Source: Oerskovia enterophila
Lineage (GTDB): Bacteria; Actinomycetota; Actinomycetes; Actinomycetales; Cellulomonadaceae
Length of the DNA: 64,000 nucleotides
NCBI RefSeq assembly: GCF_001692445.1
Contig: NZ_MAQA01000007.1
Coordinates: forward strand, 1 to 64,000
Reading direction: 5' to 3'
Shown here: positions 9,037-18,304 of the stretch, piece by piece
Layout: every line of letters begins with the position of its first letter
Numbering within the stretch: the first letter of the stretch is position 1
Translations under genes and position numbers: made by a program
Notes under the pieces: model-generated
Seen by the model: only the letters and a program-made list of their open reading frames with translations
Databases searched by the model: none
Told to the model about the DNA's origin: nothing

Positions 9037-10593
9037 ATGGATGGGACGAGTCGGGACAAGAAGGACACACCGCATCGGTCGGACGACGCGCCGCCCGACC
9101 CGCTCGTCGTCCCCTCCGTCGTCCGCACCCAGCTCCTCGAGCTCTCGGCGCGTGTTCTGGGCACCTGGGAGCCGTCCACCGTCCCGGTTCCCCTGCGCAG
9201 GGTCCGCACGTTCGCGCCACGCCGGCGCGCGGTGTCGGGCGCGGCGCCGTTGTGGCAGGCGCTCGAGACCAGCGCGTCGTTCCGGCACGCGGTCGCGGCC
9301 GCGTGGAGCTCGGCGCACCCGCGGGAGGCACGAGCCCTCCGGCCCGACGGCGGCACGTCCGCGGGAGGTGACGGTGCCCGGTGCGAGGTGGGCACGGCAG
9401 ACGAGGCGCGCGACGACGCCGCGCCCGAGGCGGCGGAGGCCCTGGTCCCCACCCCCAGGTCGGACGACTCGGGCACGACGACAGGTGAGGCTCCCGTGCG
9501 GGACCGGAGCCCCGCCGTCGGGCAGGGGGAGGGCGAGGGAGCGCGGGCCGCGAGCGACCTCGTGGAGCTGGCCGTCGGCGCGTTCCTCCTGCGGCCAGAC
9601 GGCTGGGAGGCCCACCTGGCCCGCGCGGCCGAGGCCCTCGAGGCGCAGGCCGAGGCGCAGCGCCGCGCGCTGGAGGCCGAGCGCGCCGCGGGGGAGCGCG
9701 ACCGGGCCGTCGCGGAGCTCGCCGCGGCCCAGGAGGCAGCGGCGGCGGACCGCGCAGCGCTCGAGGAGGCGCGGGCCGAGATCGCGACCCTGCGTCGGCA
9801 GGAGCGCAAGCTCCGCTCGGACGCCGACCGTGCCCGCGCCGAGGCGCGGTCAGCGCTCGCCGAGGCTGCCGCGCGCACCGAGGCTGCCGAGGCGCTCGCG
9901 GCCCGGGCCGCCGACGAGCGGCGCGAGGCGTCGGTCGCGCTCGACCGGGCGCACGCGGCCCGGGACGAGGCGCGCACGCTCACGCACACCGGTGCCGAGC
10001 TGGCCAACGCGCGCGCCCGGCTCCTGCTGGAGACGGTCGTGGACGCGGCCGTCGGGCTCCGTCGCGAGCTCGGGATCCCGCCGACCACGCTCCGCCCGGC
10101 CGACACCGTCGCTCCCGCGGACAGCGCGGGTGCCCCGGGGGTCCCCGGCCGCACCCGGCCCGGGTCGCGCGGGCGTGCCGGGGACGATCCCGCGCTGCTC
10201 GACGACGTCCTGGCCGTCCCCCAGATGCACCTGATCGTCGACGGGTACAACGTGACCAAGACCGGCTTCGGTGCGCTGACCCTCGCGCAGCAGCGCCGCC
10301 GTCTCGTGGACGGGCTCGTGCGCGTCGCGTCGCGCACGGGGGCCGAGGTCACGTGCTGCTTCGACGGCCAGGACCTGGGCCACCTGCCGCCCGCGAGCAC
10401 CCGCGGGGTACGCGTGCTGTTCACGTCGGGCGAGATCGCCGACCACCTGATCCGCCGGCTCGTCGCGGCCGAGCCGGAAGGCCGGCCCGTCGCGGTCGTC
10501 ACGAGCGACCGGGAGGTCGCGGACGACGTCCAGGCCATGGGGGCCGTGGCGATCGGGTCGCCCGCGCTCGTCGCGCGGCTCGCGCGGCTCTGA
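9037..10593 (+). CDS. NYN-domain (PIN-like) ribonuclease with coiled-coil region
   Basis: A 518-residue protein. The N-terminal about 170 residues are poorly conserved; roughly 175-330 is a long Ala/Glu/Arg-rich coiled coil; the C-terminal 120 residues are a NYN domain of the YacP/Rae1 type, starting LIVDGYNVTKT, with the acidic CCFDGQD and VVTSDREVADD segments that build the metal site. Such proteins are RNA endonucleases. It is divergent from the exonuclease gene; TAGTGT ends six bases before the ATG, suggesting a leaderless mRNA. Confidence 0.85.
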   Translation: MDGTSRDKKDTPHRSDDAPPDPLVVPSVVRTQLLELSARVLGTWEPSTVPVPLRRVRTFAPRRRAVSGAAPLWQALETSASFRHAVAAAWSSAHPREARALRPDGGTSAGGDGARCEVGTADEARDDAAPEAAEALVPTPRSDDSGTTTGEAPVRDRSPAVGQGEGEGARAASDLVELAVGAFLLRPDGWEAHLARAAEALEAQAEAQRRALEAERAAGERDRAVAELAAAQEAAAADRAALEEARAEIATLRRQERKLRSDADRARAEARSALAEAAARTEAAEALAARAADERREASVALDRAHAARDEARTLTHTGAELANARARLLLETVVDAAVGLRRELGIPPTTLRPADTVAPADSAGAPGVPGRTRPGSRGRAGDDPALLDDVLAVPQMHLIVDGYNVTKTGFGALTLAQQRRRLVDGLVRVASRTGAEVTCCFDGQDLGHLPPASTRGVRVLFTSGEIADHLIRRLVAAEPEGRPVAVVTSDREVADDVQAMGAVAIGSPALVARLARL

Positions 10594-10608
10594 GAGCGGG
10601 GACCGCGG

Positions 10609-10655
10609 ACAGCAGGACGGCCGGCCCCCCTCGTGGGGACCGGCCGTCCTGCTGT
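10609..10655. terminator. Bidirectional hairpin terminator
   Basis: Perfect 16-bp inverted repeat (10609-10624 with 10640-10655) between the convergent NYN gene and fadD. The loop contains a further CCCC/GGGG pairing. Confidence 0.8.
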
Positions 10656-10671
10656 GCGCTCTCCGTGCGGA

Positions 10672-12483
10672 TCAGTGGGCGGCAGCACCCGCGTAGATCG
10701 CGTCGACCTCGACCGAGAAGTCCTGGAGCACGACGTTGCGCTTGACCTTGAGCGAGGGCGTCAGGTAGCCGTTCTCGACCGTGAAGTCCGTCGTCAGGAT
10801 CGTGAACTTGCGGATGGACTCGGCGCGCGAGACGGCCTTGTTGGCGCGGTCCACGGCGGTGTCGAGCGCTGCGAGGACGTCGACGTCGATCGCCGCGGCC
10901 TCGACGGTCATGGGCTCCTTGCCGTGCATCGCGAGCCACCCGGGCAGGCCCTCGGGATCGATCGTCATGAGCGCGCCGATGAACGGCTGCCCGTCCCCGA
11001 CGACCACGCACTGGCTGACCAGGGCGTGCGCACGGATGCGGTCCTCGAGCACGGCCGGGGCGACGTTCTTGCCGCCGGCGGTCACGATGATCTCCTTCTT
11101 GCGGCCCGTGATGCGCAGGAACCCGTCGGCGTCGAGCGAGCCCAGGTCGCCCGTGCGGAACCAGCCGTCGACGAACGCGTCCTGCGTGGCCTGCGGGTTG
11201 TTGTGGTACCCGCGGAACACGTGGTGGCCCTTGAGGAGGATCTCGCCGTCCTCGGCGATCCTGGCCCCGCAGCCCGGGAGCTGGGGCCCGACGGTGCCGA
11301 TCTTGGTCGCGGTCGGACGGTTCACCGACGTCGGCGCGGTGGTCTCGGTCAGGCCGTAGCCCTCGAGGATGCGCACGCCGATGCCGCGGTAGAAGTGTCC
11401 GAGCCGCTCGCCGAGCGGGGCGCCGCCCGAGACGGCCCACTTGGTCTGCCCGCCGAGCGCCGCGCGCAGCTTCTTGTAGACGAGCGCGTCGGCGACCTTG
11501 TGCTGGAGCTTGAGACCGATGCCCGGGCCCTTGGGGTCGTCCAGGGCGCGGGAGTAGGCGATCGCGGTCGCGGCGGCCCAGTGGAAGATCTTGACCTTGC
11601 CGCCGGCGGCGGCCTTCTGCTCCGAGGAGTTGTAGACCTTCTCGAACACGCGGGGGACCGAGAGGATGTAGGTCGGCTTGAACTCGCCCAGGTCCTCGAG
11701 GAGGGTCTTGGTGTCCGGGGTGTGCCCGAGGACCGTGCCGCCCGCCACGACGAGCACGCCGATGAAGCGCGCGAACACGTGCGCCAGGGGCATGAACAGC
11801 AGCGTGCGACCGTTCGCCTCGGCGAAGACCTCGGGCAGCGCCTTCACGGCGTTGACGGTCAGCGAGTAGAAGTTCTCGTGCGTGAGCTCGGCGCCCTTGG
11901 GCCGTCCCGTGGTGCCCGAGGTGTAGATGATGGTCGCGACGTCCGCGAGGTTCGCGAGGCCGCGACGGCGGGCGATCTCGTCGTCGCTGACGTCCTTGCC
12001 CGCCTCCTTGAGCGCGGCGATCCCGCCGTCGTCGATCACGAACACCTGGCCCAGCTCGGGCGCCTGTGCCCGGACCTCCTCGACCGTGGCGGCGTGCGCG
12101 GGGGACTCGACCACCAGCAGCCTGACCCCCGCGTCCGAGAGGATCCACTGGACCTGCTCGGCGCTCGAGGTCTCGTAGAGCGGCACGGGCACCGCTCCCG
12201 CGGCCCACGTGGCCCAGTCGAGCAGGGTCCACTCGTAGCGGGTGCGGGACATGATGCCGACGTGCTCGCCGGGCTGGATGCCCAGGGCCACGAGGCCCTT
12301 GGCGACGGAGACGACGTCGGCGTCGACCTCCCGTGCGGTCAGTGTCTTCCAGGGGGCGCCCGGCCCGCTCTTGACCTCGACCATCGGCTGGTCGGGCCCG
12401 GCCGCGACACGGCTGGCGAAGAGGTCGTTGAGGTTGTCGAGGGGATCGACATCGATGATGCGCGGTGCGCTGAACTCGTCCAT
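10672..12483 (-). CDS. fadD: Long-chain fatty acid-CoA ligase (AMP-forming)
   Basis: Activates fatty acids to acyl-CoA through an acyl-adenylate. The 603-residue product has the P-loop signature TSGTTGRPKGAELTHEN at about residue 190, the YGLTETTAP adenylate motif, and the GWFRTGDLG and GRKKEIIVTAGGKNVAP motifs near the C-terminus. It resembles FadD15-type enzymes and sits in the same chromosomal neighbourhood as that gene in mycobacteria. The ATG at 12483 has GGAG upstream; the open frame extends to 12684 but that stretch is not protein-like. Confidence 0.94.
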   Translation of the reverse strand: MDEFSAPRIIDVDPLDNLNDLFASRVAAGPDQPMVEVKSGPGAPWKTLTAREVDADVVSVAKGLVALGIQPGEHVGIMSRTRYEWTLLDWATWAAGAVPVPLYETSSAEQVQWILSDAGVRLLVVESPAHAATVEEVRAQAPELGQVFVIDDGGIAALKEAGKDVSDDEIARRRGLANLADVATIIYTSGTTGRPKGAELTHENFYSLTVNAVKALPEVFAEANGRTLLFMPLAHVFARFIGVLVVAGGTVLGHTPDTKTLLEDLGEFKPTYILSVPRVFEKVYNSSEQKAAAGGKVKIFHWAAATAIAYSRALDDPKGPGIGLKLQHKVADALVYKKLRAALGGQTKWAVSGGAPLGERLGHFYRGIGVRILEGYGLTETTAPTSVNRPTATKIGTVGPQLPGCGARIAEDGEILLKGHHVFRGYHNNPQATQDAFVDGWFRTGDLGSLDADGFLRITGRKKEIIVTAGGKNVAPAVLEDRIRAHALVSQCVVVGDGQPFIGALMTIDPEGLPGWLAMHGKEPMTVEAAAIDVDVLAALDTAVDRANKAVSRAESIRKFTILTTDFTVENGYLTPSLKVKRNVVLQDFSVEVDAIYAGAAAH

Positions 12484-12746
12484 GCTGGCTCCAGTGGCAG
12501 AAGTCGACGGTGTGAGAACACTACCCACAGGTCGGAAGTGTCGTTGACCGCCTCCGAGTCGGTACTCTTCATGGTGCTGTGCGCTGTTGCGCAAGATTTC
12601 AGGCCGTACCTGGGCGAACGCCGGGATCGACCGACGATCGGAGCCGACGGACGTACGCAGAACCGATGCCGAGGCGGTGCACAACCGTTACCGGCGGGTG
12701 TTCCCATCCTGTGAGTTCCAGACCGCTACGTGAGTGAGGACCTGAC

Positions 12747-13694
12747 ATGCATGCCATCGGAGTCGACATCGGCGGAACGAAGATCGCCGCGGGTGTGGTC
12801 GACGAGAACGGCAAGATCCTTGCGCAGACGCGTCGCGACACCGAGCCCGACGACGTCGCGAGCATCGACGCAGCGGTCGCGGACGTGTACGCCGAGCTGT
12901 CCAAGGAGTTCGAGGTCGAGGCCATGGGCCTGGCCGCAGCCGGCTTCGTGAGCCCCGACCGCACGTCGGTCCTCTTCGCCCCCAACATCGCGTGGCGCGA
13001 GTACCCGCTGGCCGACAAGGTCCGCGCGCTGATCGGCGACGACGACGTGAAGATCGTCGTCGAGAACGACGCCAACGCCGCGGGCTGGGCCGAGTTCCAG
13101 TTCGGCGCGGGACGCGACGCCTCGGACATGCTCATGCTCACGGTCGGCACGGGGCTGGGCGGCGCGATCATCGTCGACCGCAAGCTCGTGCGCGGTCGCT
13201 GGGGTGTGGCGGCCGAGGTCGGGCACATGCGCGTCGTGCCCGGCGGGCACTACTGCGGGTGCGGCCACGAGGGCTGCTGGGAGCAGTACGCGTCGGGCAG
13301 CGCGCTCGTGCGCGACGGCCAGGCCGCGCTCATCGCCCAGCCGGACCGGGCTGCCGCGCTGCTCGAGCTCGCGGGCGGCGACGCCTCCAAGCTCAACGGC
13401 CCCCAGATCACGCAGGCCGCGCAGGACGGCGACGAGCTCGCGATCGAGCTGCTCGCGACCCTCGGCCGGTGGATCGGCGAGGGTGCCGCTTCGGTGACGG
13501 CCCTGCTCGACCCCGAGCTGATCGTCATCGGCGGTGGCGTCGGCGCAGCCGGCGACCTGCTGCTCCAGCCCGTGCGCAAGGCGTTCGCCGACCAGCTCTC
13601 GGCTCGTGGGCACCGCCCCGAGGCGCAGATCGACCTCGCCCAGCAGGGCAACGAGGCCGGCATCGTCGGCGCCGCGGACCTCGCTCGCAGCTAG
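12747..13694 (+). CDS. glk: ROK-family glucokinase
   Basis: Phosphorylates glucose to glucose 6-phosphate in the cytoplasm. The 315-residue protein starts with the phosphate-binding DIGGTK loop (7-12), has the catalytic ENDANAAGWAEF region, LTVGTGLGGAI, and the ROK zinc motif HYCGCGHEGCWEQY at about 168-181. The closest match by eye is the actinobacterial ATP-dependent ROK glucokinase. It is a single gene ended by a hairpin and lies close to a PPi-type phosphofructokinase. Confidence 0.93.
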   Translation: MHAIGVDIGGTKIAAGVVDENGKILAQTRRDTEPDDVASIDAAVADVYAELSKEFEVEAMGLAAAGFVSPDRTSVLFAPNIAWREYPLADKVRALIGDDDVKIVVENDANAAGWAEFQFGAGRDASDMLMLTVGTGLGGAIIVDRKLVRGRWGVAAEVGHMRVVPGGHYCGCGHEGCWEQYASGSALVRDGQAALIAQPDRAAALLELAGGDASKLNGPQITQAAQDGDELAIELLATLGRWIGEGAASVTALLDPELIVIGGGVGAAGDLLLQPVRKAFADQLSARGHRPEAQIDLAQQGNEAGIVGAADLARS

Positions 13695-13716
13695 TCGCAT
13701 CGCCTCTGTCACGGGA

Positions 13717-13751
13717 ACGGCCCCCGACCTCTGCACGAGGTCGTGGGCCGT
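13717..13751 (+). terminator. Hairpin terminator after glucokinase gene
   Basis: A 15-bp stem with one mismatch (13717-13731 with 13737-13751) and a 5-base loop, 22 bases after the stop codon. Confidence 0.75.
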
Positions 13752-13903
13752 CCGGCTGCTCGGCACGCCCCGTCAGGGGAGATGGCCGGTCGGTCGTCCC
13801 GCCCGGGTGCGCAGCGCACCCGGGGTGCGCGACGTCGTCGGGCACGGGAGCGCACGACCCGGCGCCGCCCGGACCCTGCCGCGGTGCGTGCGGGAGGCGT
13901 CCG

Positions 13904-14476
13904 TCAGACGACGGCGCCCGGCCCCGCACGGTCGTCCTCACGGCGGTGGGGCATGCGCCACACGAGCACCGCGAGCCCGACCAGGAACAGGCCGCCCGCG
14001 ACCTGGGCCACGATCGTCGGGAACGGGCGGAGCACGACCATCCCGACGAGCAGGAGGATCGGGATGCCGGCGACCAGGCCCCAGGCCATGGTGAGCAGCG
14101 GGTCGCGGCCCATGCCGATGTCCGGGTCCGGGGGGGTGAAGTGGCTCTCGGCCTCCTCGAGGTCCTCGACCTCGGGCGTGGTCGGCCAGTCCCGGGGGCC
14201 GGCCGGGCCCTGGACCCAGGGCGCGACCGGGAACGTCTCGTGCAGGTCGCGCGGGGCCGAGGGGCGCGCGTCGGGCCCGGACGGGCCGGGACCCGCCTCG
14301 GCGACGGCCGACTCCGCCGCGGCCGAGACGTCCGAGAGGTCCGCCACGATGTCGGCCCAGCGGGCCTCGACGTCGGGGAGGTCGTCCTTCGGCGTGGTCG
14401 GCTGGTCGTCGGTCGGCTCGATCGCGTCGTCCTTCCCGTCGTTCTCGTCCTGCGGTCCTGCATTCGGTGCGGCCAT
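13904..14476 (-). CDS. Conserved membrane protein, two C-terminal helices
   Basis: A 190-residue protein of unknown function. The first about 110 residues are acidic and disordered (DENDGKDDAIEPTDDQPTT and similar). Two membrane helices follow, LLTMAWGLVAGIPILLLVGM and a second one ending in LVLVWR-like residues, then a short basic tail. TAGAGT lies seven bases before the ATG, so it is probably leaderless. It is divergent from the acyltransferase gene. I recognise no family. Confidence 0.7.
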   Translation of the reverse strand: MAAPNAGPQDENDGKDDAIEPTDDQPTTPKDDLPDVEARWADIVADLSDVSAAAESAVAEAGPGPSGPDARPSAPRDLHETFPVAPWVQGPAGPRDWPTTPEVEDLEEAESHFTPPDPDIGMGRDPLLTMAWGLVAGIPILLLVGMVVLRPFPTIVAQVAGGLFLVGLAVLVWRMPHRREDDRAGPGAVV

Positions 14477-14536
14477 GGGGTTCACTCTAGAGTCGGAACC
14501 GCAGCCCGTGTTCGCGGGGTGCTCCAAGGAGGAACG

Positions 14537-15328
14537 TTGTTCTACTGGTTCATGAAGCAGGTGATGGTCGGCCCCCTGCTCCGGCTGCTGTACCGTCCGT
14601 GGACGCGCGGCGTCGACAACGTCCCCGACGAGGGCGGAGCGATCCTCGCGAGCAACCACCTCGCGGTCATCGACTCCTTCATCCTGCCCCTCGTGCTGAA
14701 CCGCAAGGTCCAGTTCCTCGGGAAGTCCGACTACTTCACGGGCAAAGGCGTCAAAGGGCGTCTGACGGCCGGGTTCATGCGGGGCGTGGGCACCATCCCC
14801 GTCGACCGTGCGGGCGGCAAGGCCAGCGAGGCCGCGCTCAACACGGGCCTGCGGGTCCTGGGCGACGGCGAGCTGTTCGGCATCTACCCCGAGGGCACAC
14901 GCAGCCCCGACGGGCGCCTGTACCGCGGCAAGACCGGCGTGGCCCGCCTCGCGCTCGAGTCCGGCGCGCCCGTCGTCCCGGTCGCGATGATCGGCACCAA
15001 CATCGCCCAGCCCATCGGCAAGGTGATCCCCAAGCCCATGCGGATCGGGATCGTGATCGGCGAGCCGCTCGACTTCAGCCGCTACAAGGGCATGGAGAAC
15101 GACCGCTTCATCCTGCGCGCCGTCGCGGACGAGATCATGTACGCGATCATGAGCCTGTCGGGCCAGGAGTACGTGGACATCTACGCCGCGACGGCCAAGG
15201 CGCGCCTCGCGGCCGGACCCGCCGCTACCACACCTCCCGCCTCGCCCGTAGCGCCGGGCGGCAGGCCGGTCCCGGACGTCCAGGTGCCGGAACCGCCGCA
15301 GGAGGACCCCGCGCCGTCAGTAGACTGA
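14537..15328 (+). CDS. plsC: 1-acyl-sn-glycerol-3-phosphate acyltransferase
   Basis: Adds the second acyl chain in phospholipid synthesis, making phosphatidic acid at the membrane. The 263-residue protein has the HX4D catalytic motif (NHLAVID), a PVDRAGG segment and the glycerol-phosphate-binding EGTRSPDGRLYRGKTG motif. The start is a TTG at 14537 with AAGGAGG upstream; LFYWFMK is the usual N-terminus of this family, and the in-frame ATG at 14552 lies too far from the ribosome site. The C-terminal 50 residues are Pro/Ala-rich. It may be co-transcribed with pfp, 88 bases downstream. Confidence 0.9.
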   Translation: MFYWFMKQVMVGPLLRLLYRPWTRGVDNVPDEGGAILASNHLAVIDSFILPLVLNRKVQFLGKSDYFTGKGVKGRLTAGFMRGVGTIPVDRAGGKASEAALNTGLRVLGDGELFGIYPEGTRSPDGRLYRGKTGVARLALESGAPVVPVAMIGTNIAQPIGKVIPKPMRIGIVIGEPLDFSRYKGMENDRFILRAVADEIMYAIMSLSGQEYVDIYAATAKARLAAGPAATTPPASPVAPGGRPVPDVQVPEPPQEDPAPSVD

Positions 15329-15416
15329 GGGAGCAGGCCGTCCCGCTGCCCCGGGGGATCCCCGGCGTCGATCGACGCAGGCACGGCGGCATCCTTCAAC
15401 GAGAGGCTCCTTTGCT

Positions 15417-16655
15417 ATGTCTGATCGTCGGCAGGTTCGTCGCGTCGCACTCCTGACGGCCGGTGGTTTCGCCCCGTGCCTGTCCTCCGCCGTGGGCGGT
15501 CTGATCGAGCGCTACACCGAGCTCGCCCCCGAGGTCGAGATCATCGCCTACCAGCACGGCTACCACGGCCTGCTGACCGGCAACAAGATCGTCGTCGACG
15601 AGGAGACCCGGAAGAACGCGGGCATCCTGCACCGCTTCGGCGGCTCGCCGATCGGCAACTCGCGCGTCAAGCTCACCAACGCGAAGGACTGCGTCAAGCG
15701 CGGCCTCGTCCAGGAGGGCCAGGACCCGCTGCAGGTCGCCGCGGAGCAGCTCAAGGCCGACGGCGTCGACGTCCTGCACACCATCGGTGGCGACGACACC
15801 AACACGACCGCGGCGGACCTCGCGGCCTACCTGCACGAGAACGACTACGAGCTCACGGTCGTGGGCCTGCCCAAGACGATCGACAACGACGTGATCCCGA
15901 TCCGTCAGTCGCTCGGTGCGTGGACCGCCGCCGAGGAGGCCGCGGGCTTCGCGCGCAACATCATCGGCGAGCACCGCTCGGGCCCGCGCATGCTGATCGT
16001 GCACGAGGTCATGGGCCGTCACTGCGGCTGGCTGACCGCCGCCTCGGCCGCCGAGTACCGCAAGTGGCTCGACACGCAGGAGTGGGTCCCGGGCATCGGC
16101 CTGACCAAGGAGCGGTGGGACATCCACGCGGTGTTCGTCCCCGAGCTCGCGCTCGACATCGAGGCCGAGGCCGCGCGTCTGCGCACCGTCATGGACGAGG
16201 TCGGCAACGTCAACATCTTCCTGTCCGAGGGCGCGGGCATGAACGAGATCGTCGCGCAGCTCGAGGCGTCGGGCGAGACGGTCGAGCGCGACCCGTTCGG
16301 CCACGTCAAGCTCGACACCATCAACCCGGGTGCCTGGTTCGCCAAGCAGTTCGCGGAGAAGCTCGGCGCCGAGAAGACCATGGTCCAGAAGTCGGGCTAC
16401 TACTCGCGCGCCGCGGCCGCGAACGCCGAGGACCTGCGCCTCATCAAGTCGATGACGGACCTCGCCGTGGACTGCGCGTTCAAGGGCGAGTCGGGCGTGA
16501 TCGGCCACGACGAGGAGAACGGCGACCGCCTGCGCGCGATCGAGTTCCCGCGCATCGCGGGCGGCAAGGCGTTCGACGTCTCCCAGCCGTGGTTCGGCGA
16601 CCTGCTGGGCGAGATCGGCCAGCCGCTCGTGCCCGCTGCTCCCACGGCGCACTGA
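15417..16655 (+). CDS. pfp: Pyrophosphate-dependent 6-phosphofructokinase
   Basis: Reversibly phosphorylates fructose 6-phosphate. The 412-residue protein has the TIGGDDTN motif: Asp at the second position of GGDD is the known mark of PPi-dependent enzymes, where ATP enzymes have GGDG. The PKTIDND catalytic loop and MGRHCGWL are also present. The PPi preference is therefore inferred from sequence. The ATG follows a GAGAGG region. It is followed after 7 bases by aroG, so the two probably share a transcript. Confidence 0.92.
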   Translation: MSDRRQVRRVALLTAGGFAPCLSSAVGGLIERYTELAPEVEIIAYQHGYHGLLTGNKIVVDEETRKNAGILHRFGGSPIGNSRVKLTNAKDCVKRGLVQEGQDPLQVAAEQLKADGVDVLHTIGGDDTNTTAADLAAYLHENDYELTVVGLPKTIDNDVIPIRQSLGAWTAAEEAAGFARNIIGEHRSGPRMLIVHEVMGRHCGWLTAASAAEYRKWLDTQEWVPGIGLTKERWDIHAVFVPELALDIEAEAARLRTVMDEVGNVNIFLSEGAGMNEIVAQLEASGETVERDPFGHVKLDTINPGAWFAKQFAEKLGAEKTMVQKSGYYSRAAAANAEDLRLIKSMTDLAVDCAFKGESGVIGHDEENGDRLRAIEFPRIAGGKAFDVSQPWFGDLLGEIGQPLVPAAPTAH

Positions 16656-16662
16656 TCCGCTG

Positions 16663-18015
16663 ATGGCGACCACGACCGGCGCGGAGATCACCCAGGGACT
16701 GGACGCGTTCCGTTCCCTCGTCGCGCAGCAGCAACCCACGTGGCCCGACGCCGCGGCCCTCGCGGACGTGTCCGCGCGGCTCGCGGCCTCCGCGCCGCTC
16801 GTGGTCCCCTCGGAGGCCGACACCCTGCGCTCGCGGCTCGCCGCCGCGGGCCGGGGTGAGTCCTTCCTCCTGCAGGGCGGTGACTGCGCCGAGACGTTCG
16901 CGGACGCCAACGCCCTGCGCATCCGCAACAAGGTCCGCACCATCCTGCAGATGGCCGTGATCCTGACGCACGGCGCGAGCATGCCCATCGTGAAGATGGG
17001 TCGGCTCGCGGGGCAGTACGCCAAGCCGCGCAGCTCGAACGACGAGACGCGCGAGGGGGTCACGCTGCCCGCGTACCGCGGCGACATGGTCAACGGGCAC
17101 GCCTTCACGACCGAGGACCGCGTCCCGGACCCCGAGCGGCTCATGCAGGCCTACCGGATCTCGTCGGCGACCCTCAACGTGGTCCGGGCGTTCACGGGTG
17201 GCGGTTTCGCCGACCTGCGACAGGTGCACGAGTGGAACCGCGGCTTCATGCGCAACCCCGCATACGCGCGCTACGAGAGCACGGCCGCGGAGATCGACCG
17301 TGCGATCCGCTTCATGAAGGCGTGCGGGGTCGACTTCGACGCGCTGCGCACGGTCGAGTTCTTCGTGAGCCACGAGGCGCTCATCCTCGACTACGAGCGC
17401 TCGCTCACGCGCATCGACTCGCGCTCGGGCAACGCGTACGACACCTCGGGGCACTTCCTGTGGATCGGTGAGCGCACGCGCCAGCTCGACGGCGCGCACG
17501 TGGACTTCCTGTCGCGCGTGGCCAACCCGATCGGGGTCAAGCTCGGTCCCACCACGGCTCCCGACGACGCGCTGCGCCTGATCGACAAGCTCAACCCGGA
17601 CGCGATCCCGGGCCGGCTGACGTTCATCACGCGCATGGGAGCGGGTCGGATCCGCGACGCGCTGCCCGCGCTCGTCGAGGCCGTGCGCGAGTCCGGCGCC
17701 CCCGTCACGTGGGTCACGGACCCCATGCACGGCAACACCATCACCTCGGACAGCGGGTACAAGACGCGCCGCCTCGAGGACGTCCTGGACGAGGTCCGCG
17801 GCTTCTTCGAGGTCCATCGCTCGCTCGGCACGGTGCCCGGCGGACTGCACGTCGAGCTCACGGGCGACGACGTGACCGAGGTGCTGGGCGGCAGCGAGGA
17901 GATCGACGACGCGGGGCTGGCCCTGCGTTACGAGACCCTCGTGGACCCGCGCCTGAACCACCAGCAGTCGCTCGAGATGGCGTTCCAGGTCGCGGAGATG
18001 CTCCAGGCGCGCTGA
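16663..18015 (+). CDS. aroG: 3-deoxy-7-phosphoheptulonate synthase, class II
   Basis: First step of the shikimate pathway: joins phosphoenolpyruvate and erythrose 4-phosphate. The 450-residue protein is a full-length plant-type (class II) enzyme. Seen in order: LLQGGDCAETF, PIVKMGRLAGQYAKPRS, YRGDMVNG, GHFLWIGERTRQLDGAHV, VKLGPTT, TDPMHGNTI and GGLHVELTGDDVTEVLGG. It lies 7 bases after pfp and ends in a very long hairpin terminator. Confidence 0.97.
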   Translation: MATTTGAEITQGLDAFRSLVAQQQPTWPDAAALADVSARLAASAPLVVPSEADTLRSRLAAAGRGESFLLQGGDCAETFADANALRIRNKVRTILQMAVILTHGASMPIVKMGRLAGQYAKPRSSNDETREGVTLPAYRGDMVNGHAFTTEDRVPDPERLMQAYRISSATLNVVRAFTGGGFADLRQVHEWNRGFMRNPAYARYESTAAEIDRAIRFMKACGVDFDALRTVEFFVSHEALILDYERSLTRIDSRSGNAYDTSGHFLWIGERTRQLDGAHVDFLSRVANPIGVKLGPTTAPDDALRLIDKLNPDAIPGRLTFITRMGAGRIRDALPALVEAVRESGAPVTWVTDPMHGNTITSDSGYKTRRLEDVLDEVRGFFEVHRSLGTVPGGLHVELTGDDVTEVLGGSEEIDDAGLALRYETLVDPRLNHQQSLEMAFQVAEMLQAR

Positions 18016-18061
18016 GCCGGCGTCCGCTCACGACCGGGCCCGAGGCCCGGGAAGACCCACG

Positions 18062-18105
18062 CAGCCCGACGGCGGCGCACCCGCAGGTGCGCCGCCGTCG
18101 GGCTG
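18062..18105 (+). terminator. Strong hairpin terminator after aroG
   Basis: Perfect 20-bp inverted repeat (18062-18081 with 18086-18105) with a 4-base loop, 46 bases after the aroG stop. Confidence 0.85.
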
Positions 18106-18156
18106 TCTCGTGCAGGGGGAGAGGGAGTGTGCGAGGTCGAGGGGCCCGGAGGGGGC

Positions 18157-18228
18157 CGCGAGGTAGAGGAGAACCGTCGAGGTAGAGGCGTGCAGCCCGC
18201 TACCTCGACGCGAGCCCTCTACCTCGCG
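18157..18228. repeat. Paired-GAGGTAG palindromic element, copy 1
   Basis: An intergenic hairpin with outer arms 18157-18169/18216-18228 (13 bp) and inner arms 18175-18185/18200-18210 (11 bp), separated by a symmetric 5-base mismatch. Each left arm carries GAGGTAG (18160 and 18179, 19 bases apart) and each right arm CTACCTC (18200 and 18219, also 19 apart). The same design recurs at 30409-30481. It lies between convergent genes and is separate from the aroG terminator. Confidence 0.75.
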
Positions 18229-18252
18229 AACGGCCAGGTGGCCGAGCCGGGG

Positions 18253-18302
18253 TCAGAAGACCGAGCAGGGTCCGGAGACCGAGCCGATCAGAAGACCGAG
18301 CA
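18253..18302. repeat. Short direct repeat before the kinase stop codon
   Basis: TCAGAAGACCGAGCA occurs at 18253-18267 and again at 18288-18302, 35 bases apart; the second copy runs up to the kinase stop codon. The purpose is unknown. A partial third copy (TCAGAAGAC) overlaps the gene end at 18305. Confidence 0.6.
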
Positions 18303-18304
18303 CG

